DNA of 64,000 nucleotides, taken from Ctenosaura bakeri (taxonomy: Eukaryota; Chordata; Lepidosauria; Squamata; Iguanidae). This document shows, one piece after another, positions 22,653-33,077 of the stretch (the stretch's first letter is position 1; each line of letters begins with the position of its first letter). Under the pieces are notes generated by a model. That model worked only from the letters and a program-made list of their open reading frames with translations, did not search any database and was not told the DNA's origin. Location: NCBI GenBank assembly GCA_948474755.1, contig CAOLHI010001040.1, positions 124,001-188,000 on the forward strand, read 5' to 3'. Both the position numbers and the translations under genes were made by a program.

Positions 22653-22896
22653 GTTTTCAAATCTTTTTATTGAACTTTTCCACATCAAATTTCAACCAAT
22701 CCATATCATTCACATTTCAAATATAGAATTCAATTAATAATAAAATACATTTAACCCAAAAGAAAAGAGAGAGAAAAAAAGAACAACATGCACATCTTCC
22801 CTTATTTTCTTTTCTCTATGCTAGTTGGTTCTTCCTTAGATTTTTCTGTCCCACGGTACTCCTATAATCCTTTTCCTGATACTCTGCATGTTTACC
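22653..22896 (-). mobile_element. L1 LINE, 244-bp 5'-truncated 3' end
   Basis: The plus strand starts TTTTCAAATCTTTTTATTGAAC, the antisense of an L1 3' end with AATAAAAAG near its terminus. It has no coding part. It lies inside LTR copy Y and is flanked by a 10-bp direct repeat. Confidence 0.65.
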
Positions 22897-23085
22897 TTCA
22901 TTTATTTTGTACATTTGTCTGGCTTTTGCTTGGCCTTACCCTGTAAAGTTGGGTAAAAGATCTTGCTGGATTACCCTGCCCCTCATTTTGCTAATGCCAG
23001 TGCTCCACTAATTTCCCCAATGTTTATAACTTGGAGCAAATCAAGGTGTCTCCCACAGGACCCCCAGAAATCAGGGTAACAACAG
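22897..23085 (+). mobile_element. LTR (copy Y), right part (U5 side)
   Basis: It continues copy Y: TCTGGCTTTTGCTTGG, GTAAAAGATCTTGCTGG, ACCCTGCCCCTC and CAGTGCTCCACTAATTTCCCC parallel the segment at about 690-790 of copy X. The first 10 bases are the right TSD of the L1. Confidence 0.6.
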
Positions 23086-23184
23086 ACTGCTTTAGAGGTT
23101 AGCAGACTCTCCTTTACTGGAAATTTCTAACCCAAGGCTAGAAGGCTATATCTCAGGAATGCTTTAGTTTTAGATTCTTGCTCT

Positions 23185-23245
23185 AGCTGGGGCTTAACTA
23201 GATGAACCTTGGAATAATTTTGAACTTTACAATTCTGTGATTTGT
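23185..23245 (+). mobile_element. CR1 LINE, extreme 3' end
   Basis: CTTAACTAGATGAACCTTGG and ACTTTACAATTCTGTGATT match the terminal CR1 consensus (tagatgaccctt..., caattctatgatt). Only the last 60 or so bases are recognisable. Confidence 0.55.
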
Positions 23246-23321
23246 GAAAGAGAATCAACAGGCATGGGATGATGTTATCTTGGCCTCTTGCCTACTAATC
23301 TGCTTCTGCCAATGTCCCTAA

Positions 23322-23755
23322 CTATGACCCTTTCTGAAGGATGTTGCTGTCCCGTATTGGGGACAGGAGAAGTACAGGACCCAGATGACATTTCTGCATG
23401 ATGTTGTCCATGTCCTGTCATTTTCCCATTCCCAGACAGTGCAATCATGCCCCAAATCATTGATGTGTTCTTCTCATCAATGACTGGTGATCATACTGCC
23501 CTCCCACCATTCTCCTATACTTACCTGAACTGTGGAGGGTCAGAAACTGCAATGGCCACACTTCCTGCCCCAGCCCAGCCTGGAACAGTGTCCAGCTCAC
23601 TGCAGAAGGAAGATGTGTGGCCATCGTGCCTCCTCCATTCCCACAGGCAGCCGGTGTCGGGGGGAGCACTCCTGCTGTACTCGCCTCCTGGGACAGGCTC
23701 TACCAGGATCCCCACAGGACACTACCGGGGATCTGGAAACCTGAAGAAATGGCAT
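23322..23755 (-). mobile_element. Large fold-back MITE, subfamily D (copy D2)
   Basis: An inverted copy relative to D1. It starts TATGACCCTTTC, contains AATCATTGATGTG and CATCAATGACTGGTGATCA (the D hallmark), then the shared core CTTCCTGCCCCAGCCCAGCC and CACTGCAGAAGGAAG at about 23560-23615. It ends near GAAGAAATGGCATA. The many overlapping open frames here (up to 157 codons on plus) come from its stop-poor GC-rich core and are not genes. Confidence 0.7.
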
Positions 23756-24863
23756 ATATGTTACCATCATCTCAATATAGTGTGTGTGCATGCATATGTG
23801 TATAAGAATGCATTTCCTGAGATACTGCTGATAAAAAATCTGCTTATCCAAGCCCAGTCCATTGGCAGACAATCCAACTCCATTTGGCTCCTCCTTTTGC
23901 TAGACTGCTTACATTTTTAATAGCCATAACAATAATTTTCTAATTGTAAGAACTGGGGCCTGAATCTACTTATTGTCATCTTCTCTTCCCATCTTTTCAT
24001 TTTTTTAAAATGTATTAAATATGTTTAATTGTACATCTATAAGCAAGAAGTGTCTTGTTTCTTATCATGTCTACTGATCTCTGTTAATCTTGTCAGGAAG
24101 TTTTTTGCTCGAAAGGGGGTCAAATTACTTTAAATAAACAAGCAAGTCTTTTTTATTCCAGGGTGGAGTCTTTCTAATATTTTACATAGGACCCCTCATT
24201 CCAGTGGAATTTTTCTATCCATGTCCATAAAAACCTATTCTCTCTCTTGAATCTACCTCATCCAAGATCAGATGTCATGGTTAGGTGATCTGGAAGGCAG
24301 CATAAAGCCTGCTTCTTTGTTAAAATAACAAATTATAATAAAAAGGAAAGTATGCATCTGAACTCAGTGAGCATTTCATCCACAGCTGGCAATTGCCAGG
24401 GTCTCTCAGCTTGCCTCCAATCTCTGCTCCCAGTCCCTCTTTCTCTCTCTCTGAAGGGTGACTGAATAAAAAGAGAACACAGCACAGCTTGGTCTGAGTC
24501 AGCAAGTTGAACTGTCAAGTTGATTCCATCTCACTATGGACCACAGACAATTTAATCAGACAAATGTATGTGCCCAAGAGAAGTTCTGCAGAAACAATGT
24601 CCTTTATATACTCCTGGCCAAATAAAATGGACATAGCGAGTTCCTTCTGTAGTACCCTAGAACCAGGCCTGCAAATGTCATTAACTGAAGATTTTGGTCT
24701 GTTTTGTTTATCCTGTGAATCACAAGCACCTTCACTTTCTCATTTTCAGTGAACAGAGAAATGTTATAGCTTTATAGCTCTATTTATCTTCCTTACTCAG
24801 AGGAAAGCTATCAGTTTAATCTGAATAGACAAAAGAAGTGAGGGAATTAAATGGGAATGCATG
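23756..24863. other. Unassigned non-coding stretch
   Basis: No gene or recognised repeat; all frames are at most 81 codons. Confidence 0.35.
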
Positions 24864-25094
24864 GTTGTGTGTCTGTTTCTTCAGGTTGCCTGTTGACTTA
24901 TAGTGACCCCATGAATTTTTATAGGATTTTCTTAGGCAAGGAGTACTCAGAGATGGTTCTGCAAGTTCCTTTCTCTGACATATAGCCTATAGCACCTGCT
25001 ATTCATTGGTGGTCTCCCATCCAAATACTAATTAGGGCTGACTCTATTTAGCTTCCAAGATCAGATGGGATCTGGTGCCTTTCGAATATTTAGG
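24864..25094 (-). mobile_element. 5S-Sauria SINE (5S rRNA head, BovB-type tail)
   Basis: On the minus strand the head (25094 leftward) follows 5S rRNA: GATCCCATCTGATCTTGGAA, GCTAAATAGAGTCAGCCC, and TTTGGATGGGAGACCACC as the 5S box C equivalent (about 25009-25026). The body contains AGCAGGTGCTATAGGC and the 3' end matches the BovB-like tail (antisense ACTTATAGTGACCCCATGAA). SINEs of this type are known from squamates (5S-Sauria) and are thought to be moved by BovB. Near full length, moderately diverged. Confidence 0.85.
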
Positions 25095-25576
25095 CCCTTC
25101 AAGCTTTTAAATAAGTCTTTCTTTGAAAGGCCAATGCTCATATTGCAGAAGTGTAACCTCCTTACCTGGCTTAGATCAGATTATACAATCAGGTCAGCAC
25201 TGCATAAAGATGTAAAAAATATGCAAACACTAGAGACGAAAAATATGAGAAATGGGTTTTTTGAATGTCCAAAACCATGATGAGGAGAATCTTCCTTGGT
25301 TCCCCCTCATCTAGGCATCAAAGAGACTCAAAGGCTCTTCCTTTTCCTATGGCAGAGTCATGCATTTCCTGTACCTTCAAACAGTAATGGGGAATGGCAA
25401 CCTACAAAGTAGGATCATTGTCTCAGGCTGTGCTCCAATGTCTGGAACATGACACCAACATCTGCATCATTGTGAACCAGCTAATAAAACAAATGCAGCA
25501 AGGCTGTAGCCTCCACAATTATCACCATCTTCCCATTCTCCTGATACCATGCATGGGCAAGCAGAGGGAGGAGAAC

Positions 25577-25986
25577 TAGGGCCCTTTCCACACCTTAACT
25601 TTTTCCGATGCTGGGGTATGAGGATCACGTGAGCAACCTCTGACAAGAGGCTCTTGCATCCGGGTTCTTTCAGCTCTACACAAGCTGCCTGCTCATGCAA
25701 GAGCCCCGCCTTTTCCTTCTGCAGTGCAGCCTGGGAGTTTCCCAGGCTGCGCTGGGACAGGAAGCACAACCGGCGCAGCTCTGGAGGCTCCGCACACGGG
25801 GTCCAGGAGCAATGCACTATTGCGCACCATTTTCGGCTTCTAGCCAAAAATGAAAAGGTGCATGATCGGCACCTGCTGGCCCCTGGAGCGTCACACAATC
25901 ATGAGTGCATTGTGAGGATTGCTCCTCACAATCGTGCGACACTCCAGGTGCCCTTTCACATGGAAAATGCTGTGCAGAAAGGGCCT
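25577..25986 (+). mobile_element. Large fold-back MITE, subfamily C (copy C1)
   Basis: It starts TAGGGCCCTTTCCACACC and ends GCAGAAAGGGCCT, inverted ends typical of hAT-like elements. The flanks AGGAGAAC (25569-25576) and AGGAGAAG (25987-25994) form an 8-bp TSD with one mismatch. The core stem GCAGCCTGGGA (25726-25736) and TCCCAGGCTGC (25740-25750) is a perfect 11-bp hairpin. The right arm folds on itself (GCAATCATGAGTGCA..., CTCACAATCGTGCGACACTCC). Overlapping frames up to 143 codons are accidental. Confidence 0.85.
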
Positions 25987-26591
25987 AGGAGAAGATCCTG
26001 GAAAGCTATAGACTTCCAATTCTCACCAGGATTCACCCACTCACACTCCTGATGTTGCATGGAAGTAGGGAGGGGGTATCTTCCCCTCTCCCCTTTCTGC
26101 CAAAGAATTTCTTTCCTTGTGAGACTTCTTTGAAAAATACATAGTTCCCCTTATGGGAATGAATAACTGAACACAACACATCCTTGTTTTCATATGGGCA
26201 AAATCATCCTTCAGTCAGCTCATATGGATATAATTTGCGTACAATGTGTTGCAGATACACTCACCACATAATGATGTGCAGTCATTAAGAGCTAATATTA
26301 GAAAATCCTGAAATAAATCAAACTTTTTACACATACAAGAGAAACTAGTAGTGGAACAGAAAATCCTTTCCTACAAAGAATTATATATAGCACTATACTA
26401 ATATCAGGATGTATCCCTGCCCTTCCAGCTCTCTGGGCTAACAAAACCTGCTCTAGATAGTATCCCAGCCTTTTAGGGCAGGTTTTAAAGTATGTGAGGA
26501 CAAAGCACCCCACTGACTCTAGCCAAAATCAACAACAAGATTCTTATCTTCCCTGTGGAGGGAGGTAAGTCAGAATTGAGTTAACTTTTCT

Positions 26592-27013
26592 AAGGCCCTT
26601 TTCACATGGCATTTCTCATGTGAAAGGGCCCCTGGAGCATCACACAACTACAAGGAGCAGTCCACATGACACACTCACAATTGTGTGACACTTCAGGGCC
26701 TGGCAGGTGCCGATCACCCACTATTTCATTTTTGCCTGCAAGCCAAAAATGGTGCGTGTTCGCGTATCGCTCCTGGCCCCCGTGTGCACTTGCCATGCAT
26801 GTGGAGCTCCAGAGCTGCGGTGCTTGCACTTCCTGCCCCAGCGCAGCCTGGGAAAATCCCAGACTGCACTGCAGAAGGAAGAGGAGGGGCTCTCATGCGA
26901 GCAGGTAGCAGCTGCCGAGCTGAACGAACCAGGATGCAAGAGCCTCTCGCTAGAGGCTGCTCACCTGATCCCCACCTCAGTTCTGCAAAAAGGGTAGTTG
27001 CAGAAAGGGCCTA
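26592..27013 (-). mobile_element. Large fold-back MITE, subfamily C (copy C2)
   Basis: Inverted relative to C1. It begins AAGGCCCTTTTCACATGGC and ends TTGCAGAAAGGGCCTA. The left arm folds (CTTTTCACATGGCATTTC against CATGTGAAAGG); core CAGCGCAGCCTGGGAAAATC then CTGCACTGCAGAAGGAAGAG. No matching 8-bp TSD could be read. Confidence 0.83.
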
Positions 27014-27138
27014 AAATTTGCTAAGATCTTTCTTTTTGTCAACCCCCTAGGAAAAGGCTTAGGGACTATTTTCCCATGAATGTTCTTTAACAATTCTTTG
27101 TGACTATCCCCATTCTCCCTTTTCCTAGAATACTTTGA

Positions 27139-27360
27139 GGGCTTTCATACTACACCATTTTATAGCACCATGATTCTAGTTTTACTGCCATGGCTGTATC
27201 CTACAGAAACCTGGGATTTATAATTTGGTAAGGCACTAGAGCTTTCAGGATGATACTTCTAAATATTCTCCTTCAAGTTCACATCCAGGATTCTATAGGA
27301 TGGAACCATGGCAGTCCAAGTGAAATCAAAATACTATATTTGTGTAGTATGAAAGGGCCT
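27139..27360. mobile_element. Fold-back MITE, family B (copy B2)
   Basis: Ends GGGCTTTCATACTACAC and GTGTAGTATGAAAGGGCC are inverted repeats. The inside pairs ATAGCACCATGATTC-type left and AAACCTGGGATTTATAATTTGG against CCAGGATTCTATAGGATGG. The flanks share CTTTGA on both sides (6 of 8 of a presumed 8-bp TSD). It sits 13 bp from copy C3. Confidence 0.78.
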
Positions 27361-27372
27361 TTGAAATGACAC

Positions 27373-27786
27373 TAGGGCCCTTTTTGCACGGCATTTTCCA
27401 TGTGAAAGGGCACCTGGAGCATTGCGCAATTGTGAGGAGCGATCTGCACAATACACTCACAATCATGCAACACTGCAGGGGCTGGCAGGGGCCGATCGCA
27501 CACCTTTTCATTTTTGGCTAGAAGCAGAAAATGGTGTGCAATTACGCATTGCTCCTGGGCCCCATGCAGTGCGGAGCCTCCAGAGCTGTGCCGGTCACGC
27601 TTCTTGCCCCAGTGAAGCCTGGGAAGGTCCCAGGCTGCACTGCAGAAGGAAGAGGCGGAGCTCTCCTGTGAGCAGGCAGCTCGTATGGAGCCGAAGGACT
27701 CTGGATGCGAGAGCGTCTCACCAGAGGCTGCTCGCGCGATCCCCGCACCCCAGCGCCAGAAGAAGATAAGGTGCAGAGAGGGCCTA
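27373..27786 (-). mobile_element. Large fold-back MITE, subfamily C (copy C3)
   Basis: It begins TAGGGCCCTTTTTGCACGGC and ends GTGCAGAGAGGGCCTA. Contains the usual C blocks: GGAGCATTGCGCAATTGTGA, AATGGTGTGCAATTACGC, CCCAGTGAAGCCTGGG, CTGCACTGCAGAAGGAAG. Third C copy within 2.3 kb. The 115-codon plus frame is accidental. Confidence 0.83.
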
Positions 27787-27789
27787 GGT

Positions 27790-29285
27790 CTAAGATTTTG
27801 TGGAGGCTGTCAAATAGTACCTAGTTTGCCAATACATTTTCTCCTTCTGACACTGATAATGAGATACACAAACATCCTTTGGGGGAAAAAAGTTCTATTG
27901 CAGACATTCTAGCTGCAAGAAACTATGCAAGAATTTCTTTGTCCTTCTGGAAAGCCTCAGTGAAATGGTTTCCCCAGTTTCTCTATCACAAATAAGGTAG
28001 AAAAATCTGAGAAACAAATTGTCCTGAAGTCTGCTTGAAACTAAAAATTAAATAATTAGGATAGAAATTACTTCAGAAATATCATCAAATATAATGGTAC
28101 TGTTAAAGAGGCTTGGCATGAAATCCCACAATAATTTGTTTCCAGGCTTTAAGGCACTATGGGTGTATTTTGTACATCTAGCTTCTCCAGTACATTATCT
28201 TATCTATGTATAGATCCAAGGCTAGCTGAGATGAGTGATAAAGGCACAAAATCTGCTGCAGGGCTGGCAGTGTAAGAGAGGAGAAATAATATACAACATG
28301 TTCTGAATTCTGCCTTCTTGTCTATGTGTATACATGGTATTCATTTGCCATCAATTTATTTAATTTGAAATGCATGCCAAGTCTGTTTCAATTGGAGATG
28401 CAACATTTTTATCTAGTCCCATCACTGAGGACTGAATCCAGGGACAATGAAAACCAGAAGCAAAAGAAGAAGAAAAAATCCTTAAAGTGGAAAAGCACCC
28501 TATAAACCAGTGACATACACTGTTTGTAGTAGCAGCGTTTTTCCTGCTGCAGTCTCACCATTTAGACAGAGTAAAATCCTTCCCCTCTTGTTCATCAAGC
28601 ATGCTACCACATTTCAAACTGTCAGGATAAATGTAGATGGTTTTCTATCTCATCAGGGAATGGAGAGCTGAGTGCACACCTGATCAGATACAATGAGACA
28701 AGAAAATGATGTTTTCTTGTTGCTTTGTTTGGCTTACACCCCATCTTCTACCTCCAGTACTGAAAATAAATATGGTGGAACACATTTTGAGACAAGCTCA
28801 GTGTGCATTGTGTAATAACCTCCAAAAACCTATTGACACCAGAGCATTGAGTACGTTTCCTTGGAATTAAGAGCCTCAACCTAAGCTTGTTTACTCAGAA
28901 AGTTATCTTACTGTTTCTGTAGGTCCTGGCTCCTGGCATGTACAGAAATGATTGCAGTCTAACAAATGGATATAACATCTTCAGCTGACCATTAAGAGCC
29001 AGAAGTAGGGTGATAATTTGAAGTAGGAATGGTTAATCATCACAGCTCCCCTGCTCAAAATAGAGCAACACCAGTGTGAGCCAGGCACCCCTCCTCAAGC
29101 ATGCCTGCCTTCAATCAAGGCTTGCACCCCTCTTATTCTCCCTGTCTGAACCCCCATTCATTAACAAGGCTATCAGTGGTTACTTGTCATGCTGGCTCTT
29201 AGCTGTATATTACCTCTAGTATCAGAAGCAGGGTCTGTCATACCCAGTTGTTGGTAAATGCACATAGAAATATACAGTTGCACAA
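27790..29285. other. Unassigned non-coding stretch
   Basis: No gene or recognised repeat. Confidence 0.35.
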
Positions 29286-29288
29286 CTG

Positions 29289-29692
29289 TGGTCATTTCTG
29301 CACCTCACACTTTTCCATTGTCATCCTAGCATCATCCTGGCAGTGCCTTTGCCAGGATGGGAGTGTGTCCCCAACACTCTGCTCTGCACTTGCCCAGCTG
29401 CCTGCAGATGGGAGTGAGAGTGATGCTCCTTCCTTCTGCAGTGCATCCAGCCTCTTTCTCATGGTGCACTGGAGAAAGAAGCAAGTAAGATTGTGCTTCC
29501 TCCCATTAAGCACGGCCACTGCCGATAGGAGCATCATGTGATCTTGGTACATTAATGAATTTTTTTTCCATTAATGGTATATCCTGCGATCACAATGGCA
29601 GTGGGACTGTGAAGATGTTGTGCAATAGCATGACTCACAGTATGCTGCCAACACATTCCCATTGTGGGACAGTGACACCACGCAGAATGGCC
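29289..29692 (+). mobile_element. Large fold-back MITE, subfamily D (copy D3)
   Basis: Starts TGGTCATTTCTGCACCTC, ends CGCAGAATGGCC. It has the D hallmark inverted pair TTAATGAATTTTTTTTCCATTAATGG in place of TCATTGA...TCAATGA, and the core CTTCCTTCTGCAGTGCATCC with GGTGCACTGGAG. More diverged than D1 and D4. Confidence 0.65.
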
Positions 29693-30340
29693 TGTCTTTC
29701 CTGTCAGTTTCTCTCAGATATAAGGATTGGCGCTGAAAGGAAATAATCCTGTGCTAGATAGGTTAGTGATGTAAAGGATAATTACAAAATTTCTTAACCT
29801 GGATGACAAAAGACTCCTTGAAACATCTAAATCCATTCCAAGGCACTTTGTATATTTTTTTGGTATTTTGGGATTCTTTTCACAATTTTGTTTCCTGTTT
29901 GCACAAAAGCCATTGTGTTTTGTGGAAAACATATTTATGAAATCCTGGGAGTTGTGATTTAATTAGGTAACTGGAATTCTTTAGTAGAGAGTTCTGTTCC
30001 ACTCCTCGGAACTCTAGAACTAAAGCTGGCTACTAGATAGGTATTTAGAGAGTTATCTTTTTGTGTTCATGGATTTTGTCTGTAAATTTCAGTCCTGTAC
30101 GACCCAAAGCTGTGATCACATAGTTAATGGTTGCTTGCACATTTATTCCCATTCTGTAGTGGTACAATATGGGTGGAAAACACCCTAATATCCTTTTTCC
30201 TAAGGTTGTCAGTCAGAGAGAAATGAAAAAAAAACTATAAACAACAACAAAAACAAGGAAAACCCACTAGCCAGCCTGCATTTACCATTAGAAAGGGGAG
30301 GTGTGGACTGAGACAGAATAAAGAGGTCTGAACCAGGTGG
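29693..30340. other. Unassigned stretch with a possible MITE remnant
   Basis: ATCCTGGGAGTTGTGATTT at about 29942 resembles the inner part of families A/B, but no arms can be paired. Otherwise nothing is recognised. Confidence 0.3.
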
Positions 30341-30344
30341 TTTG

Positions 30345-32600
30345 TTTTTATTTGTTGCCAAGTTAACTTTGACTATGATGACCCTATGAATGAGAGAGCT
30401 CCAAGAGCCCTTGTCATCAACACTACTGCTCTGGTCTTGCAAAGTCATGGCTATGGTTTCCTTCACTGAATCAATCTCTTGTTGTATGTTCTTTCTCTTT
30501 TCCTACTTCCTTCCACTTTATTAAGCTTTATTGTCTTTTCCAGTGAGTTATGTCACCTCAATGTTATGTCCAAAGTATGACAGCCTCAAATTTAGTCATC
30601 TTGCCTTCTAGTGAGAGTTACAGGCTGATTTACTCTAGGACCCATTCATTTGTCTTTTTAGCAGTCCATGGTATCCACAGAATTCTCCAGTGCTACATTT
30701 CAAATGAGATTATTATCTAACTATCAGCTTCCTTCCTGTCTAGTTTTCACAACCAAATACAGAGATCAGAAATACTATGGCATGAATGATTCTGACTTGA
30801 TATTTAATTATGCATTCTCACACTTGGGGATCTTTTCTAGCTTTTTCAAATCTGCCCTTCCAGGTCTTAGTTGTCTTCTGATTTCTAGACTGTAGGCTCC
30901 GTTTTGATTAATTATTGAGCTGAGGTACAGAAAACTATCTATTCTGATATCTTCATTGCCCACATTAAAGTTATGTAAATCATCTGTGACCGTTATTTTC
31001 TTAATATTCAACTTTAACTTTTTTTCACTTTCTTCTATAACTTTCATCAATAACTATTCCAAGTGTTTGATATTTTCTGCTAACGGTATGTGTTGCATTA
31101 TTTTAAACTGTTGATGTTCCTTTTCCTTTGTTTTTGCTTCCTTCCTCTCAGTCTGATCTTGATTTCTGTATGATACGATCTACATATAAGATGATAAAAT
31201 GCAGCGTTGTCTGATCTTATTACCAAATCATTTTGTTTCTCCAGTTGTATGTTGACAGTGGCTTCTTATCTCAACAATCAGATTATGTGGTACACTCATT
31301 TCTTTTGGAACAAATCATAAATTCTCATAATCAACCTGTATTTTATAGACAGATAGGCAGATTTTCTTCTGAAATTCTTCAATGCATTCTATTATTCAAA
31401 TTGCAATATAATCTCTAGTACCTCTTCCTTTTCTGAATGGAGACTGAATATCCAGCATTTCTTACTGCATATATGGTAAAAGTCCTTGGGATGAATACTG
31501 AGCATTTCCAGTTTCTGGGCCACTGCTTTGTTGAGTCAGATTTCTAATAAAATTTGGTTGGATCCTCAAGTGTATGCCATCTGTACAATATTTCTTCTTC
31601 ATGATTCTCTAAATGCTCTGAGAGCCATTTCCACTTCACATTCTAAAATTATGGATTCATCTTCATTTTTTTTCCTTTTAGGAATATGTAATCATTTCAT
31701 TTCTTTTATATAGCTTCTCAGTATGTTGCTTTCATTGTCTTTTTATTTTGTCCTGATTGTATAATATGTTCCCTTGTTAGACATGTAGCATCCCCACTCT
31801 TGAACTTCCCTTTAATTTCCATGACCTTTTCCATGGATTTTTTTTTCTTTTCCTTGATTATTTTGATAACTGTCTTTGTCCCAAGATGGAAGTTTCTAAA
31901 CTGTTGTGTTTAGGATTCTGACCCTGTTTCTGTCACCTTTTGCCTTTAACTAATTGAAGCATTTCATCCATTATCCACTTTCTTTTTTTAGCTCAAATAG
32001 TGCCCTTTTGCAGTCTTCCCTGGCAATGTCCCTGGTTTTGGCCTACAGTTCTTCTGATTCTCTTTCAGTTATATTTGCTAGTGCAAATCCATTATTTATA
32101 CATTTTTTAAAAAAATTCTACACAAATAGACTTCAGTTCTTTTTTTTTCTTTTTTCTTTTTTTGGCACAATGATCATTTTAGTGTGTTTCTTTATCTTTA
32201 GTCTAATTTTCAATATTAGATTTTATGTTGTGTGCCTCAGGCTGTTCCCACTCTTGTTTTTGCAGAAAGAATGGAGCTTCTCTTTCTTCTGCCTCCAGTC
32301 ATGTAGTCTATTTGATGTCTATATTGGCCATCCAGTGACATCCATGTATAAAGTCATCTGTTGGCTTGCCTGAAGAACGTGTTTCCAATGGACAAATTGT
32401 TGGCCTCACAAAATTTAGTAAGTCACTCTCTTTCTTCATTTCTTGATCCTGTAATCTTTTGTTCCTCTTGGATGGCCATACAAAATCTTTCAGTCTATTC
32501 TTCATCTTCCACTCTGGTGAGAGTATAAACTTGGCTTACATTTCTACTGTACTGCATCTTGTCTTACTGTTAATGCCACTTCATTTCTTATTTGACTCTC
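30345..32600 (-). mobile_element. BovB LINE, 3' two-thirds
   Basis: The plus strand carries the antisense of BovB: TTGCCAAGTTAACTTTGAC, GACCCTATGAATGAGAG, CTCCAAGAGCCCTTGTCATC, GTCTTTTCCAGTGAGTTATG, TAGGACCCATTCATTTGTC, GCAGTCCATGGTATCC. The 3' end is at about 30345 and the element runs leftward in sense. It continues after a SINE and a MITE as far as about 33315. RTE-clade LINEs of this kind supply the machinery for the Sauria SINEs also found here. Confidence 0.85.
30700..32510 (-). pseudogene. BovB ORF2 (RTE-type endonuclease/reverse transcriptase), decayed
   Basis: The minus frame 30808-31050 reads ESEKKLKLNIKKITVTDD...FLYLSSIINQNGAYSLEIRRQLRPGRADLKKLEK. This is the segment after the palm domain in BovB, where a LKLNIKKTK-type block precedes the (L/I)G(S/R)xIxxDG and EIRRRLxxGR motifs. 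The minus frame at 32308-32505 (NRLKDFVWPSKRNKRLQDQEMKKE) fits the region before the reverse-transcriptase domain. Stops and frameshifts are frequent between them. Not functional. Confidence 0.75.
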
Positions 32601-32624
32601 AGTTCCAAAGTAAAACACTGTGTA

Positions 32625-32823
32625 ATGGTGTAGTGGTTTGTGTGTTCAACTAGGACACTGGGAAACCAGGGTTTGAATCCCCACTCAGCCATGGAAACCC
32701 ACTCAGCCTCAGAGAGAGGCAAGGGCAAGCCCCTCTGAACAAATTTTCCCAAGAAAACCCTCTGATACATTCACCTTAAGATTGCCACAAGTCAGAAATT
32801 ATTTGAAGACACACAACAACAAT
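32625..32823 (+). mobile_element. Sauria-type SINE inserted in BovB
   Basis: Head GTGTAGTGGTTTG (box A-like) and GGTTTGAATCC (box B) at about 32671; then GCCATGGAAACCCACTCAG, CTGAACAAATTTTCCCAAG, and the BovB-like tail CCACAAGTCAGAAATTATTTGAAG ending ACACACAACAACAA. The ACA-rich terminus is typical. It splits the BovB copy. Confidence 0.88.
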
Positions 32824-32891
32824 TATCTTATTAAAAATATTCTATTGACTGTTCACTTTATCTTGCTCACACCAAGTATGGCTATGTCTAT
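32824..32891 (-). mobile_element. BovB LINE fragment between two insertions
   Basis: Short AT-rich piece (CTCACACCAAGTATGGCTATG) between the SINE and MITE A2. It is assigned to BovB by position and by weak similarity to the expected antisense. Confidence 0.4.
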
Positions 32892-33077
32892 AGCCATTTC
32901 CACCCTACACTGTTCTAGTGCTATTATTCCACTTTCAACATCTCATGGAATTCTGGAGTTTATAGTTTACTGAGGCCCAAGATGAGAATTCTAAATGCCA
33001 CTCCCTAAACTGTAAACCCCAGGATTCCATAGGATGTTGAAAGTGGAATAATAGCACGAGCAGTGCAGAAATGGCCT
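32892..33077. mobile_element. Short fold-back MITE, family A (copy A2), inserted in BovB
   Basis: Ends AGCCATTTCCACCCTACAC and GTGCAGAAATGGCC; arms TAGTGCTATTATTCCAC / CAACATCTCATGGAATTC against GGATTCCATAGGATGTTG / GTGGAATAATAGCAC. It lies between two BovB segments. Confidence 0.85.

Noticed and set aside
18713..23085. LTR pair of one provirus (18.7 kb and 22 kb LTRs)
   Set aside because: The two LTRs differ in sequence and no gag/pol/env lies between them; each is a separate insertion.
23447..23920. 157-codon plus frame
   Set aside because: Covers MITE D2 and continues into unrelated flank; no domain.
25467..27769. Recurring 70-143-codon frames with similar peptides in the C-family copies
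   Set aside because: They recur in different frames and both strands because the repeat core is GC-rich and palindromic; no constant reading frame or start is kept among copies.
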